Assembly: GCA_934086145.1 (NCBI GenBank)
Contig: CAKOHV010000008.1
Span: 1 to 61,299 of the forward strand
From: an uncultured Bacilli bacterium
GTDB lineage: Bacteria > Bacillota_I > Bacilli_A > RF39 > UBA660
Direction: 5' to 3'
DNA: 61,299 bases
A model generated the notes under the pieces. It ran no database searches and had not been told where the DNA came from. It worked only from the letters and a program-made list of their open reading frames with translations. Below are positions 35,260 through 45,586 of this stretch, piece by piece; the first letter of the stretch is position 1; each line of letters starts with the position of its first letter. A program made the position numbers and the translations under genes.

Positions 35260-38200
35260 TTAATTATTAAATTTACGAACTTTAACTATGCGATGAATAA
35301 CGATCAAGAACATTGACATTAAACCAATAATAATAAGTAAACCAAAGTAATCTTTCGTATTCGGATTATTTATTCCATTACTAGAATCATTATCACCAAT
35401 TATTCCATTATCTTCAGAACGAATTGGCGCTTCTGAATACTTATTAATAAATTTACCAAAATTATTATCATAAGTATACCTTGAAGTCACACTCATAGTT
35501 CCATCTTCATTATCAACTAAATTTAGTTCTAAATAAGCTTTACTTTCATCATAATAAATATGATTTGAATTTCCACATAACTGACTAATTTCAAATAAAT
35601 AAGTTCCTGGTTTTGTAAAATTAATACTACTAAAGATAATATTACCATCTAAGTCATTAGTTACAACTTCCCCATATCCCGTACTAATAGCACTAATATC
35701 TCTAATAAGGAAATTAAACTCATCATTAGTTAACTCTTTATCTTGTAATTCCATCTTTAAAACTGGTAAGAAATTTGCTTTTGTTTCGTATAAATTTCTA
35801 AAATTAACTTTTTTGGTACTTAAAGTAATTAAACCACTATGAGTAATTGTTTTAGCATCTTCATCAACAGTATAAGCTGAGCCCTCAATCTTTGACGTAT
35901 AATAATCTTCCATCTGTTCAACGACTTCATAACTAGCTCCGACTGGTAACTCTGAAATCAAGACAATTTCATCTGATTTTAATTTAAATTCATAACTACC
36001 TTGACCATCTTTAATTACAAAATCAGTCAATTCAAGCATATTCTTATCATATACCTTATAATTACCATCATTTGAATTATCCGTTTCCACCATTACTTTA
36101 TAATTAAATTCTTTCTTAGGATTTATATAATCCCCTAAAAAGACATTACTTATTAATAAACCTACTTTAATAAATTCATTTTTAAATTCAATAGTTTCAA
36201 CATCTACTTTTTTATCATACTTATCATAGTAAGTAATTTCTTTATTTAAAGTTCCATCCTTATTATCTGTTACTTTAACAACCATTGTATAATAATTAGA
36301 ATCATATAAGATACGTTCATTATCGCCTTCAGTCTCACTAATTGTATAAACATAAGTTCCAACTTCATCTTTATAAGTTATTTCACTAAATTTAACTAAA
36401 CCTTCACTATCATTCTTTTTCGTTTCAACATATGGTGTTCCGTCTGTTTTTAAACTAAATGTTACTTCAAACATCTCAGCTTCCAAGCCATTATCATAAC
36501 TTGTTTTAACAGTAGGTACAAAAGTCGTTTGAGCACTATAATCATTTGTAAATTCATAAGTTAAAATCTTTTCTTCGCTTGTCGCTCCTTTGATACTAGC
36601 TTGACCATTATCCAATGTTACATTTTTACCAACAACATCTGCCGTATAACCATTTTCTTGCTTTTGCGTAATTGTAAAATCAACTTCGCCAGCTAAATCT
36701 TTAATTCTTAACTGTTCTGTATCACTTAATTGGAAAGCATAGCTACCATTTCCGTTACTATCAATCGTTAATGTTCCCACCTTATTACTATCTTTATCTA
36801 AGATTTCATAATCACCAGCGGCATAATCTTTCCCCGTTACTACTATTTCATAACTAAATTTTTTATTTTGATCAGCTAATTTACCAGTTACCTTATTACT
36901 TATAACAACATCCGTCGCCGTCTTATAAATTGTAACTATTGTATTAGTATCCTTATCATAAACTTCTTTTGATATATCATAAGGATTACTTAACGTTACA
37001 TGAGCTTTACTAACATATCGTGTATTATTGGCAGCATCCATTGGAACAGTTACTTTATAAACTAATTCCATACTACTTGAAGCTGGTAAAGATGAAATAT
37101 TCCAAGTAATTGTATTGGCCTTTTTATCATAAATACCTGAACTACTAATTGATGTTTCATCAACTTCTAAACCCGTTGGAACACTTTCCACAACTTTTAC
37201 TCCGGCCGCCGCAAAATCCTTATCATTATTAAGCTTAATCATATAAGTGTATTTATCCCCGCGATTAACAGTAATAGCTTCTTTTTCTGTATCAACATAT
37301 CCAACATTATCTGAAACTACTACATAATGCTTAGCTGTTATACCTGGCATTAAAACATTATTATACATTGTAACTTCTGGACCTCTATAAGCCCGATCCT
37401 CAATTTTTACTAAGCTGGCCTTATTAATAAATAAAGCACTATCACTATTTAAGGTGGTTGGATCAACATTTACCGGAATCCAGATATTTATCTTAGTTCC
37501 AGCCTTGATTTCTGTAACTTGTAAACTTAAATTACGATCATCAGCATTATAAGAAGCCTTAATTAAATTATCAACACTAAGTAACTTCTTATTACTTACA
37601 TCATCCGCTAAATAATAAGCAATCTTTGTTACATCTAATTCTAAACCTTCTGGTAATATATCATTAACGACTATATCATTATAGCCTGAAACATTATCTT
37701 GATTAGTTAACGTTATTAAATAACCCAAATCTCTATCAATACGAGTTGGTTCTTCTAAACTACCTAAGGCAAATTCTTTACCATCAATAGTTTCTTTAGC
37801 TACAGCTGTAAAATTAATTGGTGATTTCATTAATGATACTTTTGTAACATCAGATTCTTTAACCATATAAGTATCACTACCAACATTACTAAACTTAACC
37901 GCAACATTATTATAAGCATAAACTTCTTCATTAGAAGTTGCCAATTTATCATAATTCATTGAAGCTAACATATCAACATAGACAATTGGTATTTTAATAT
38001 CAGTTCCACTAAATTCATAACCGCCACAATCAATAGCAATAGCTTTAACCTTACTTAAATCTTTTGGTTTATCCGCAGTCCAAATATTTTCTTTAGTTAA
38101 ATCAACATTCTTACTCTCACTAAAATCGAGATTTTCTACAGTTGAATAATAAACAACTGGTTTAATTCCTAAGGTCTGTTCTAAATAACTTGTATCAACA

Positions 38201-41043
38201 CCTAATAATTCACCACTCCAAGAGGTCTGGTTTACTGAATGACTATCTAAGGCATCAAATAATACTAAATGATTAATGTTAGTTAAGACATCAGAATAGA
38301 CATATTGTAATTTATAACGATATTTTCCAGCTTCATAAACTTTGGTTTCACTACCATAATCTTTATCACTTGGTCCTTTAACTGTTGCATAAGCATTACC
38401 AACAACAACTGTTACTGGAGCAATTTCTAAACTATTAGTAACGAATAATTTATTTTTCTTATCACTAATGCCATCAACATTGCTCAATTTACTCTTTACC
38501 TCATCACTACTAAAGAAGGAAGATAAAGCATCTTTAGCATCTGCATAACCATTTTCTAAATCATTATTACTAGAATATACTAAATCACTAACTAAAATAT
38601 TTCCATAATCACGGTTGGCAATTTGCGAATAAGTTAAACTCAAATTAACATTAAAGCCAGTTAACAATTTTTGTTTATCTAAAAGATAATTACCACTTTT
38701 ATCATTAGTTAATTCCATTACAAGCATTGTTCTTCCTGTTCCAGCAAAATTATCCGTCGTCGTAACATTTACTTTAGTTGTAACATCACTAGCTAGTGAT
38801 GTCGCAGTTACATTCCCATTAAGAGCAGAACCTACTGGTAAAAGAAAATAGAATTTACCGCTTTGCTCTTCTTTTAATAAGTTCTTTGATAAATTTAAGA
38901 GCGTATCACTACTATCAATTTCTTGATATATTTTAATATCATAATCAATTATATTATTTTTAACACCTTCATTTGTTGTCAATCTATTAAAAGTTACCTT
39001 ATTAGTTAAAGTACTTGTCCTATTAAGTTTAGTTAAATAAGTTCCCATAACTGAAGTACTCTTAACAGTATCATTAACTAAAACTTGAGCATAGTTTTTC
39101 AAAACAATTGAATCATTCTCTGTATAAGAATTTAAAATTTCTTTCACATGATTACTAGCTAATAATTCGATATTAAGACTAATTCCCATATAAACACTAG
39201 CTTGTGTTCCTTCATATACTACTTTAATATTAGTTGTATTATCTGGTAAAGTAATTGGATTACTACTAGATACATTATTTACTGAAGTTGTTTCATTACT
39301 ACTAGCAACATAATTTATATTTCCACTACTATCCTTTTTATAAGTTCCAACTTTTTGCCATGAATTACCATTTACTTGAATATAAACATTCTTATCAGCA
39401 TAACTATCAATAGCATTCTCTGTTAAATAATAAGCCCGATGTTCGTCACTATTTGTATAATAATATTCAGCATCATCAATTGGATAAAAAGAAGTTATTT
39501 TATAGTCACCTTGTTGTAAATTATTTTCGGCAACGACTGTTTTATAAGACTTATCAATTACTAACTTATCATTAGCTAATTCCAATTTATAACTTTTTGT
39601 TCCTTTTTCTGTTATATTAAAATTATTAAAACCTTTTAAGTATTGGTCATTAATATCATTGTTCATTGAGGAAGATGTCGCTTCAACATTTAAATTTAAT
39701 TCGACGTTTTGAGTATCATTTAATTTATTGACTGCCCCAGCTCCCACGTTATCATCACTGATTTCTTGTTGAGCTTCATTATTTTCACCACTTGGATACT
39801 CTGGATCAACTAAACCTGATTCGTTTTTAAATTTTTGTTCAAATTTAAATTCTTTAGAAGCAGATGCTAAACTACCACCAACCAAGTTATATTGTAAATT
39901 AAATGTATTAGTAACTTCTTTACCACTCAAATCACGTGTATAACGAATAACAAAGCCACGCGTTACTAAAGGATTAGATGGGACCTCATCACTTATTTTA
40001 CTTATCGTTGCGTCTAAGTAATCACCGAAAGGATTAACTTTCTCCTTATCATTTAAAAAGGCTGTTAAATCACCGGTTTTATAATTACTTCCATCATAAT
40101 AAGCCACTATTTGGCCATCACTTAATTCAGGTACTATATCAAGACTATATTTTTGCGTAGCATCAATTCCTGCATAAGCAACATATTCAATATAATAATA
40201 AGGACTATCGTCACTTACATCATTAGTTCCCCATTTATCTTCCCAACTTTGAAACACTTCTGGTTTATTTTGAGCAGCATTAATAAAATTACCATTGGTT
40301 GTAACCGTCGCAAAAACTTCATTTGAAGAGAAAGTTTCAACGCAATTATCAAAACATACTTTTACTTGGGAACTTTCTTCAACATCACTTTGAATTTCTG
40401 AAGGTAAAAAATCATAAGCAATCGTATAACTATAAGAAAGCGTATCAACGGTTTCGATATCTTCATTATTAGTAACATATAATTCATTAGTACTTTCATC
40501 AAAGTCCCACATAAATTTGCAGCCTTCACTTAAAGAAATATAGCAAATATCCCCCATATAAACTGCTCCGACTTGGGTTTCAATATTATTAATACTACGA
40601 TAGATTAATAACTCATTACTATCAGCACTAGGTTCATAATAATAATCGACATTATCAAAAGTTTTAAAAACATTAACGGGTAAATAATATTTTAACTCCC
40701 CACTTGTAATGGAAGAAGAAGCTCCACCCGTATACTCCAAATCAACCACTAAAGAAAACTCATTTTCATACATATCATTAATGGTAGGTTCAAAATTAGC
40801 TGTTACATAATCTTCACTATAATCAGCCCAACTGGCATTCATTGCCCATTCGCCATATTTAACAGATGAGTAATCCTTAAAATTAAGACGTTTTAAAGTT
40901 ACTGAATCTTTCTTTATACTATTTTTAAATGAATTAATAATTTTAGTTCCTAAAGTAAGAGATATTCCTAATATTCCTAAAAAAATTATAACAATTAAAA
41001 TAAAATTATTTTTTTTAATCCTTGTTTTTGAATTACTCTTCAT
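35260..41043 (-). CDS. Giant cell-wall adhesin with isopeptide-type repeats and NPxT sorting signal
   Basis: About 1927 aa. Lys/Arg-rich N-terminus with a hydrophobic export segment (about 12-33), a long unassigned region, DUF11-like repeats (about 1120-1420; for example ITLTNQDN...VNDILPEGLE), then two alternating pairs of modules. One type resembles DUF7601-like pilin modules; the other is the streptococcal pilin isopeptide-link type (YDSNYYTMVVKVTDNKDGT). The end carries a sorting signal: NPNTKD, a hydrophobic stretch and VRKFNN. Such proteins are covalently wall-anchored by sortase and may form internal Lys-Asn bonds. No sortase gene is in the window. ATG at 41043 is uncertain; a GTG three codons upstream is possible. 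Adhesin function is inferred. Confidence 0.85.
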   Translation of the reverse strand: MKSNSKTRIKKNNFILIVIIFLGILGISLTLGTKIINSFKNSIKKDSVTLKRLNFKDYSSVKYGEWAMNASWADYSEDYVTANFEPTINDMYENEFSLVVDLEYTGGASSSITSGELKYYLPVNVFKTFDNVDYYYEPSADSNELLIYRSINNIETQVGAVYMGDICYISLSEGCKFMWDFDESTNELYVTNNEDIETVDTLSYSYTIAYDFLPSEIQSDVEESSQVKVCFDNCVETFSSNEVFATVTTNGNFINAAQNKPEVFQSWEDKWGTNDVSDDSPYYYIEYVAYAGIDATQKYSLDIVPELSDGQIVAYYDGSNYKTGDLTAFLNDKEKVNPFGDYLDATISKISDEVPSNPLVTRGFVIRYTRDLSGKEVTNTFNLQYNLVGGSLASASKEFKFEQKFKNESGLVDPEYPSGENNEAQQEISDDNVGAGAVNKLNDTQNVELNLNVEATSSSMNNDINDQYLKGFNNFNITEKGTKSYKLELANDKLVIDKSYKTVVAENNLQQGDYKITSFYPIDDAEYYYTNSDEHRAYYLTENAIDSYADKNVYIQVNGNSWQKVGTYKKDSSGNINYVASSNETTSVNNVSSSNPITLPDNTTNIKVVYEGTQASVYMGISLNIELLASNHVKEILNSYTENDSIVLKNYAQVLVNDTVKSTSVMGTYLTKLNRTSTLTNKVTFNRLTTNEGVKNNIIDYDIKIYQEIDSSDTLLNLSKNLLKEEQSGKFYFLLPVGSALNGNVTATSLASDVTTKVNVTTTDNFAGTGRTMLVMELTNDKSGNYLLDKQKLLTGFNVNLSLTYSQIANRDYGNILVSDLVYSSNNDLENGYADAKDALSSFFSSDEVKSKLSNVDGISDKKNKLFVTNSLEIAPVTVVVGNAYATVKGPSDKDYGSETKVYEAGKYRYKLQYVYSDVLTNINHLVLFDALDSHSVNQTSWSGELLGVDTSYLEQTLGIKPVVYYSTVENLDFSESKNVDLTKENIWTADKPKDLSKVKAIAIDCGGYEFSGTDIKIPIVYVDMLASMNYDKLATSNEEVYAYNNVAVKFSNVGSDTYMVKESDVTKVSLMKSPINFTAVAKETIDGKEFALGSLEEPTRIDRDLGYLITLTNQDNVSGYNDIVVNDILPEGLELDVTKIAYYLADDVSNKKLLSVDNLIKASYNADDRNLSLQVTEIKAGTKINIWIPVNVDPTTLNSDSALFINKASLVKIEDRAYRGPEVTMYNNVLMPGITAKHYVVVSDNVGYVDTEKEAITVNRGDKYTYMIKLNNDKDFAAAGVKVVESVPTGLEVDETSISSSGIYDKKANTITWNISSLPASSSMELVYKVTVPMDAANNTRYVSKAHVTLSNPYDISKEVYDKDTNTIVTIYKTATDVVISNKVTGKLADQNKKFSYEIVVTGKDYAAGDYEILDKDSNKVGTLTIDSNGNGSYAFQLSDTEQLRIKDLAGEVDFTITQKQENGYTADVVGKNVTLDNGQASIKGATSEEKILTYEFTNDYSAQTTFVPTVKTSYDNGLEAEMFEVTFSLKTDGTPYVETKKNDSEGLVKFSEITYKDEVGTYVYTISETEGDNERILYDSNYYTMVVKVTDNKDGTLNKEITYYDKYDKKVDVETIEFKNEFIKVGLLISNVFLGDYINPKKEFNYKVMVETDNSNDGNYKVYDKNMLELTDFVIKDGQGSYEFKLKSDEIVLISELPVGASYEVVEQMEDYYTSKIEGSAYTVDEDAKTITHSGLITLSTKKVNFRNLYETKANFLPVLKMELQDKELTNDEFNFLIRDISAISTGYGEVVTNDLDGNIIFSSINFTKPGTYLFEISQLCGNSNHIYYDESKAYLELNLVDNEDGTMSVTSRYTYDNNFGKFINKYSEAPIRSEDNGIIGDNDSSNGINNPNTKDYFGLLIIIGLMSMFLIVIHRIVKVRKFNN

Positions 41044-41104
41044 ACTAAACACTACTCTCTATTATTACTATAAAATTATATCATTTATCATTTGAAAAGA
41101 CAAT

Positions 41105-41127
41105 TAAAAAGAAGCTTATTTAGCTTC
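41105..41127 (-). terminator. Terminator of rny
   Basis: GAAGCT/AGCTTC stem across the rny stop codon, then TTTTT on the minus strand. Confidence 0.7.
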
Positions 41128-42669
41128 CTCTGTTGCACGTGTTTCACGTATTACAGTTATCTTGATTGTTCCAGGATATTGCATTTCATTTTCAATTTTT
41201 TCTTTCATATCACGCGCTATTTTAAAGCTTTGAATATCATCAATTTCTTCTGGTTTGACAATAACTCTAACTTCACGACCCGCCTGCATCGCAAATGTTT
41301 TTTCAACACCTTCAAAACTATTACCGATAGTTTCTAGTTGTTCTAGACGTTTAATATAATTTTCTAGTGAATCATTTCGTGCTCCAGGACGAGCTGCTGA
41401 TAAGGTATCAGCAATTTGTACTAAAATAGCTATTACACTTGTTGGTTCCGTTCCCCCATGATGAGATTTTATAGCATTAATAACAACCGGATCTTCATGA
41501 TATTTTTTAGCAATTTCTTCGCCAATTTCAACATGACTGCCTTCGGTTTCAAAATCGATTGCTTTACCGATATCATGGAATAATCCTGCACGTTTAGCTA
41601 AGGTCACATTTTCCCCTAACTCGGCTGCCATTAAACCACAAAGGTTCGCAACTTCTTTCGAATGTTGCAAGGCATTTTGACCATAACTAGTTCTAAAATT
41701 AAGTTTTCCAATTAAATTAACTTCTTTTGGATCAACTTTAGTCAAACCAAGTTCATAACAAACATTATTCCCCATTTCGGTAATTTTTTCATCCATATCC
41801 TTGGAAACTTTTTCATAAACTTCTTCAATTCTTGATGGATGAATACGACCATCTTTTATTAATGTTTCAATCGTTAATTTAGCAATTTCTCGACGTAAAG
41901 GGTCAAAACTAGAAATAACAATTGCTTCTGGGGTATCATCAATAATTAAATCAACGCCAGTTACAGACTCTATGGTTCTAATATTACGTCCTTCACGACC
42001 AATTAAACGTCCTTTCATCTCATCATTAGGTAAAGTTATTGTACTAACAGTTTGTTCACTAACAACATCATTAGCATATCTTTGCATACTTGTAACAATC
42101 ATATTTTTGGCTTTTTCATTAGCTTCTAGTTTAGCTTCTGCTTCCTTTTCTTTAATGAATTCAGCTATTTCTTTTGCCATATCTGCTTCTACACGCTTCA
42201 TAATTAAATCATGAGCTTTTTCTTTAGAAAATTTGGCAATTTTTTCTAATTGTTCCATCTCACTTTTAAGCATTTCATCCATTTTAGCTTCTTTATCTTG
42301 CAATTCTTTTTGCTTATTAATTAAATTATTGTCTTTTTGATCTAACAAAGCATCTCTATTTTGAATCATTTCTTCTCTTTTATCTAAACTTTGTTCTCTT
42401 TGTAACAAACGTTCTTCTGATTCTTTTAGTTCAGCTTTTTTTTCTTTAACTTCTTTATCCGTTTCTTGTTTTAAACGATAAGATTCTTCTTTTATTTCTA
42501 GAAGTGTATCTCTTTTTTGTTTATCTGATTCTTTTTTTGCTTGTTCGATCATTTTCGCTGCTTTCGATATCGCTTTGCGTTCACGAATCATAAAAGCAAC
42601 AAATGTGGCAATAATTCCTAATATTAATCCACCAAGAAGTGCTAAAATGGCTATTACTTTGTAATCCAT
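41116..42669 (-). CDS. rny: Ribonuclease Y
   Basis: Membrane-tethered endoribonuclease that initiates mRNA decay. An N-terminal TM (about 3-23), a long coiled coil (about 30-190), a KH domain with IGREGRNIRTIE, and an HD domain with HDIGKAID. Start ATG at 42669 (MDYKVIA) with GTGAGGT just upstream; the GTG earlier in frame is inside the ribosome site. About 517 aa, normal length. Downstream of recA, in an order found across Bacilli. Together with RNase J it gives the Bacilli-type decay machinery. Confidence 0.96.
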   Translation of the reverse strand: MDYKVIAILALLGGLILGIIATFVAFMIRERKAISKAAKMIEQAKKESDKQKRDTLLEIKEESYRLKQETDKEVKEKKAELKESEERLLQREQSLDKREEMIQNRDALLDQKDNNLINKQKELQDKEAKMDEMLKSEMEQLEKIAKFSKEKAHDLIMKRVEADMAKEIAEFIKEKEAEAKLEANEKAKNMIVTSMQRYANDVVSEQTVSTITLPNDEMKGRLIGREGRNIRTIESVTGVDLIIDDTPEAIVISSFDPLRREIAKLTIETLIKDGRIHPSRIEEVYEKVSKDMDEKITEMGNNVCYELGLTKVDPKEVNLIGKLNFRTSYGQNALQHSKEVANLCGLMAAELGENVTLAKRAGLFHDIGKAIDFETEGSHVEIGEEIAKKYHEDPVVINAIKSHHGGTEPTSVIAILVQIADTLSAARPGARNDSLENYIKRLEQLETIGNSFEGVEKTFAMQAGREVRVIVKPEEIDDIQSFKIARDMKEKIENEMQYPGTIKITVIRETRATEEAK

Positions 42670-42764
42670 TTCATACCTCACAATCTATTTTATAGAAAAA
42701 TTATCAATAACTAATCATCTATAAAATTATTATAATGAATTTTCCAATATTTTTCAATAGAAAG

Positions 42765-42788
42765 AAAAAAAGCCCATATTATGGGACC
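42765..42788 (-). terminator. Terminator of recA
   Basis: CCCATA-ATATGGG hairpin at 42773-42785, then CTTTTTTTC on the minus strand, 35 bases behind recA. A second AAGAAAAGTA/TACTTTTCTT hairpin overlaps the recA stop. Confidence 0.7.
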
Positions 42789-42819
42789 TAGAATAATCTC
42801 GAAAAAAAGAAAAGTATTT

Positions 42820-43905
42820 TTACTTTTCTTCTATCACTTCACCCGTCTCAGGATTTATTACTACATTTTCTTTTCTTTTTTTAGGATTAGGCTTTTTCAT
42901 CCCGTTTAAAATATCAAAGTGTTCACGAATTTTATATTCTATTTCATCACGTAAATCCGGATTTTCTCGTAAATAATTTTTAACATTTTCCTTACCTTGG
43001 CCAACTTTTTCTCCATTATATGAATACCAAGCTCCACTTTTATCTAAGATGTTGATTTCGGTTGCCAAATCAACTATTTCGCCTTCTTTAGAAATACCTT
43101 CTCCATACATAATATCAACTTGAGCTACCTTAAATGGTGGAGCTACTTTATTTTTAACAACTTTAATATTAGTACGATTTCCAATTACAGAATCTCCTTG
43201 TTTTATTTGTTCTGCTCTTCGTACTTCAAGTCTTATTGAAGAGTAGAATTTTAAAGCACGACCACCTGGTGTTGTTTCAGGGTTACCAAACATGACACCA
43301 ACCTTTTCACGTAATTGATTAATAAAAATAGCCGTTGTTTTTGTCTTATTTAAAGTTCCGGATAATTTTCTTAGGGCTTGACTCATTAAACGAGCTTGTA
43401 AACCAACATGCGAATCGCCCATTTCTCCTTCAATTTCAGCTTGGGGAACCAACGCTGCAACTGAATCAATTACTACGATATCAATTGCTTCACTACGCAC
43501 TAAAGCCTCACAAATTTCCAAGGCTTGTTCTCCAGTATCAGGTTGTGATAATAGTAATTCATCTATATCAACGCCTAAATTTTTAGCATAAATCGGATCT
43601 AAGGCATGCTCAGCATCAATAAACGCTGCGCGACCTCCTTGTTTTTGAATCTCCGCTATAGCATGCAAAGCAAAAGTTGTTTTACCAGATGATTCTGGGC
43701 CATAAATTTCGATAATACGTCCTTTTGGATATCCTCCAGCTCCTAATGCTACATCTAAAGCAATTGAACCAGTTGAAGTTGTTTCTATATTTAAATGGCT
43801 CTCTGACCCAAGTTTCATTATAGAACCCTTACCAAATTGTTTTTCAATATCGGCTAAAACTTGTTCTAAAGCCTTATCCTTATCTTTTTCAATGATTGCT
43901 TTCAT
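42820..43905 (-). CDS. recA: Recombinase A
   Basis: Strand-exchange protein and co-protease for LexA cleavage. Walker A GPESSGKTT, the MAW motif, loops L1/L2 (GGRALKFY region) and a C-terminal domain with a Lys/Asn-rich end. The ATG at 43905 (MKAIIEKD) is set by GGGAGG 7 bases upstream; an earlier in-frame start would put that site inside the gene. 361 aa. It has its own promoter with a near-consensus SOS box upstream, and lies between pgsA and rny as in other Bacilli (cinA missing here). Confidence 0.98.
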   Translation of the reverse strand: MKAIIEKDKDKALEQVLADIEKQFGKGSIMKLGSESHLNIETTSTGSIALDVALGAGGYPKGRIIEIYGPESSGKTTFALHAIAEIQKQGGRAAFIDAEHALDPIYAKNLGVDIDELLLSQPDTGEQALEICEALVRSEAIDIVVIDSVAALVPQAEIEGEMGDSHVGLQARLMSQALRKLSGTLNKTKTTAIFINQLREKVGVMFGNPETTPGGRALKFYSSIRLEVRRAEQIKQGDSVIGNRTNIKVVKNKVAPPFKVAQVDIMYGEGISKEGEIVDLATEINILDKSGAWYSYNGEKVGQGKENVKNYLRENPDLRDEIEYKIREHFDILNGMKKPNPKKRKENVVINPETGEVIEEK

Positions 43906-43936
43906 TTCTACCTCCCACTTGTTTTGACACTTCAAT

Positions 43937-43964
43937 TTTATAATAGTTTAATAAGCTTTGTCAA
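43937..43964 (-). promoter_or_regulatory. recA promoter
   Basis: Minus-strand TTGACA (43964-43959), 16-base spacer, TATAAA (43942-43937). Leader to the recA ATG about 25 bases. Confidence 0.7.
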
Positions 43965-43972
43965 TCTTTTTT

Positions 43973-43986
43973 CGAACATTTGTTTT
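43973..43986. promoter_or_regulatory. Candidate LexA (SOS) box at the recA promoter
   Basis: CGAACATTTGTTTT resembles the Gram-positive SOS consensus CGAAC-N4-GTTCG: the left half is perfect and the right half reads GTTTT. It ends about 8 bases upstream of the -35 element. The role is inferred from position. Confidence 0.5.
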
Positions 43987-44031
43987 TAACACTGCTTTCT
44001 TAATTAAAATCTTCTTTTAATTAGTTTTAAC

Positions 44032-44067
44032 AATAAAAAAAAGAAATATTCCATAAAATATTTCTTA
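44032..44067 (-). terminator. Terminator of the rodZ-pgsA transcript
   Basis: AGAAATATT/AATATTTCT 9-bp stem overlapping the pgsA stop, with TTTTTTT on the minus strand. Confidence 0.75.
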
Positions 44068-44712
44068 AATTTCCGAGAATATAAAATCTTTATTAACAAG
44101 GTAATACTGACAACCTGAGACAATACTCATAATAGTTGCAACATATACAAAAATATCAGCTATTCTTATGCCATTACCAATAAAAGCAAAAGGCATATTA
44201 TAGAAGAACGTTAAAGTTACTCCTATCATCATACAAATGGTCTTTATCTTACCAGGCCAACTTGCTGCCACAACTCTTCCTTTACTTCCACTCGCCATCT
44301 TAATTGAATCAACAACAATATCTCTAGTAATAATGATAACTGGTACTAAAAGTGGGATAAATTTATCATAAGCTAAGATTATTAGAACTCCATTTACTAA
44401 AACCTTATCAGCTATCGCATCCATAACTTTACCAAAATCTGTTACCATATTATACTTACGAGCAATGTAACCATCTAAAAAATCAGTTACTGATGCTATC
44501 ATAAATAAAACACCAGCTATTATATATTTCAAATTAACATTTTCAACCCCTAAAACACTATATACGGGCCATTCAACATTAACATCTCGCCATGGAAATA
44601 AAAGAATTAAAAGAACAATTACTGATAAGACTAATCTAACACATGTAATCTTATTAGGTAAATTCATTCCCTTTTTCTTTGGTTCCTTTCTGCTTGTTTG
44701 CAACTTTACCAT
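44065..44712 (-). CDS. pgsA: CDP-diacylglycerol-glycerol-3-phosphate 3-phosphatidyltransferase
   Basis: Phosphatidylglycerophosphate synthase, the committed step of phosphatidylglycerol synthesis. The CDP-alcohol phosphotransferase motif is complete: DG-x2-AR-x8-G-x3-D-x3-D (from DGYIARKYN to GKVMDAIADK). Several membrane helices follow. The start is the ATG at 44712, with AGGTG 5 bases upstream; it is 8 bases behind the rodZ-like stop. About 215 aa. The rodZ-pgsA-recA-rny order is shared with Bacilli. Confidence 0.94.
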   Translation of the reverse strand: MVKLQTSRKEPKKKGMNLPNKITCVRLVLSVIVLLILLFPWRDVNVEWPVYSVLGVENVNLKYIIAGVLFMIASVTDFLDGYIARKYNMVTDFGKVMDAIADKVLVNGVLIILAYDKFIPLLVPVIIITRDIVVDSIKMASGSKGRVVAASWPGKIKTICMMIGVTLTFFYNMPFAFIGNGIRIADIFVYVATIMSIVSGCQYYLVNKDFIFSEI

Positions 44713-44719
44713 AGCACAC

Positions 44720-45193
44720 CTACTTTTCATAACTAATTATATTCGTCGTTTTATTATCCATAGTTATTTGTTTAACCGACCAAACTACTACCAGTAAAAC
44801 TAAAACAGCTAAAATAATACTTAATACAATAATCAATTTACTGTCATATTTCTTTTTAGAAACAGTGTAAGGTGAAACAATTTTCACTTCACTAACTTCT
44901 TCTTTTTGTTTTTCTTCCATTGCTTTTTCTATATCTTCAACTGGAATCTTAGAAGTATACTCAAATAGATACTCATTAAATTCATCAATTACTTTATCGG
45001 CATCTAAACCTAAATATTTAGCATAATTTCTAATATTATCCTTAAGTACAAAGATATCCTTAAAACAACCTATATTTCCATCTTCTATATTTTCTAAAAT
45101 TAGCGTTTTAATCTCTAAATCTGCACTGGCTTCCTCTAAACTTACTCCTGAGCTTTCACGAGTAGATCGGAGCAATTCGCCAACATCGTTCAA
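44720..45193 (-). CDS. rodZ: RodZ-like helix-turn-helix membrane protein
   Basis: N-terminal HTH_25-type domain (GELLRSTRESSGVSLEEASADLEI) of about 75 aa, an acidic linker, and one TM helix at about 121-142, then a very short exterior tail. RodZ links the MreB cytoskeleton to the elongation machinery; here the exterior domain is almost absent, giving only 157 aa, so it may be a minimal form. Start appears to be TTG at 45193 with AAAGGA at long spacing, so the start is uncertain. Just upstream of pgsA, as in Bacilli. Confidence 0.82.
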   Translation of the reverse strand: MNDVGELLRSTRESSGVSLEEASADLEIKTLILENIEDGNIGCFKDIFVLKDNIRNYAKYLGLDADKVIDEFNEYLFEYTSKIPVEDIEKAMEEKQKEEVSEVKIVSPYTVSKKKYDSKLIIVLSIILAVLVLLVVVWSVKQITMDNKTTNIISYEK

Positions 45194-45234
45194 GATTATT
45201 CACATTCCTTTCTTTTGTCAAATAAAAAAATAAA

Positions 45235-45586
45235 AATAAGCCTTAATAAGCCACGTTCTGTCCCTTTAAAAAGGTGGCAAATATTTATCTACCTATTTCT
45301 AGGTCCTTTACATCGTTCATATTCCTAGTAAAGACTCCCCTACCAAATTTGGGTTTCTCACTCGCGGGGTTTACCTCGTTCCACTCTAGAAATTACTTTC
45401 TAGCCTCGTCTCTTTGGCACTTTTATATCTAATTTAATCCCCTTAGGATTATTTCGAAGCCGTCAGTATAAACTGCCTAAGGTTATTTTTTCCCTTAGCA
45501 CGAACACTTACAACCATCACAGGTCGTGTGAGCTTGGACTTTCCTCTATATATCTAATATATATAGCATTTGCCTAAAGTCTTATT
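45235..45586 (-). ncRNA. rnpB: RNase P RNA, Bacillus type (type B)
   Basis: Catalytic RNA of tRNA 5'-end processing. The minus strand contains the conserved core segments: GAGGAAAGTCC near the 5' end, the ACGGCTTCGAAATAATCC region, GTGCCAAAGAGACGAGGC, AACCCCGCGAGTGAGAAACCC and the 3' GACAGAACGTGGCTTAT. P1 is formed by AATAAGACTT (45586-45577) with AAGGCTTATT (45244-45235), followed by a T-rich end. The 5' strand of P1 includes the stop codon of gpsB, so gene and RNA overlap by about five bases. Length about 352 nt, compact for type B. Confidence 0.93.
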
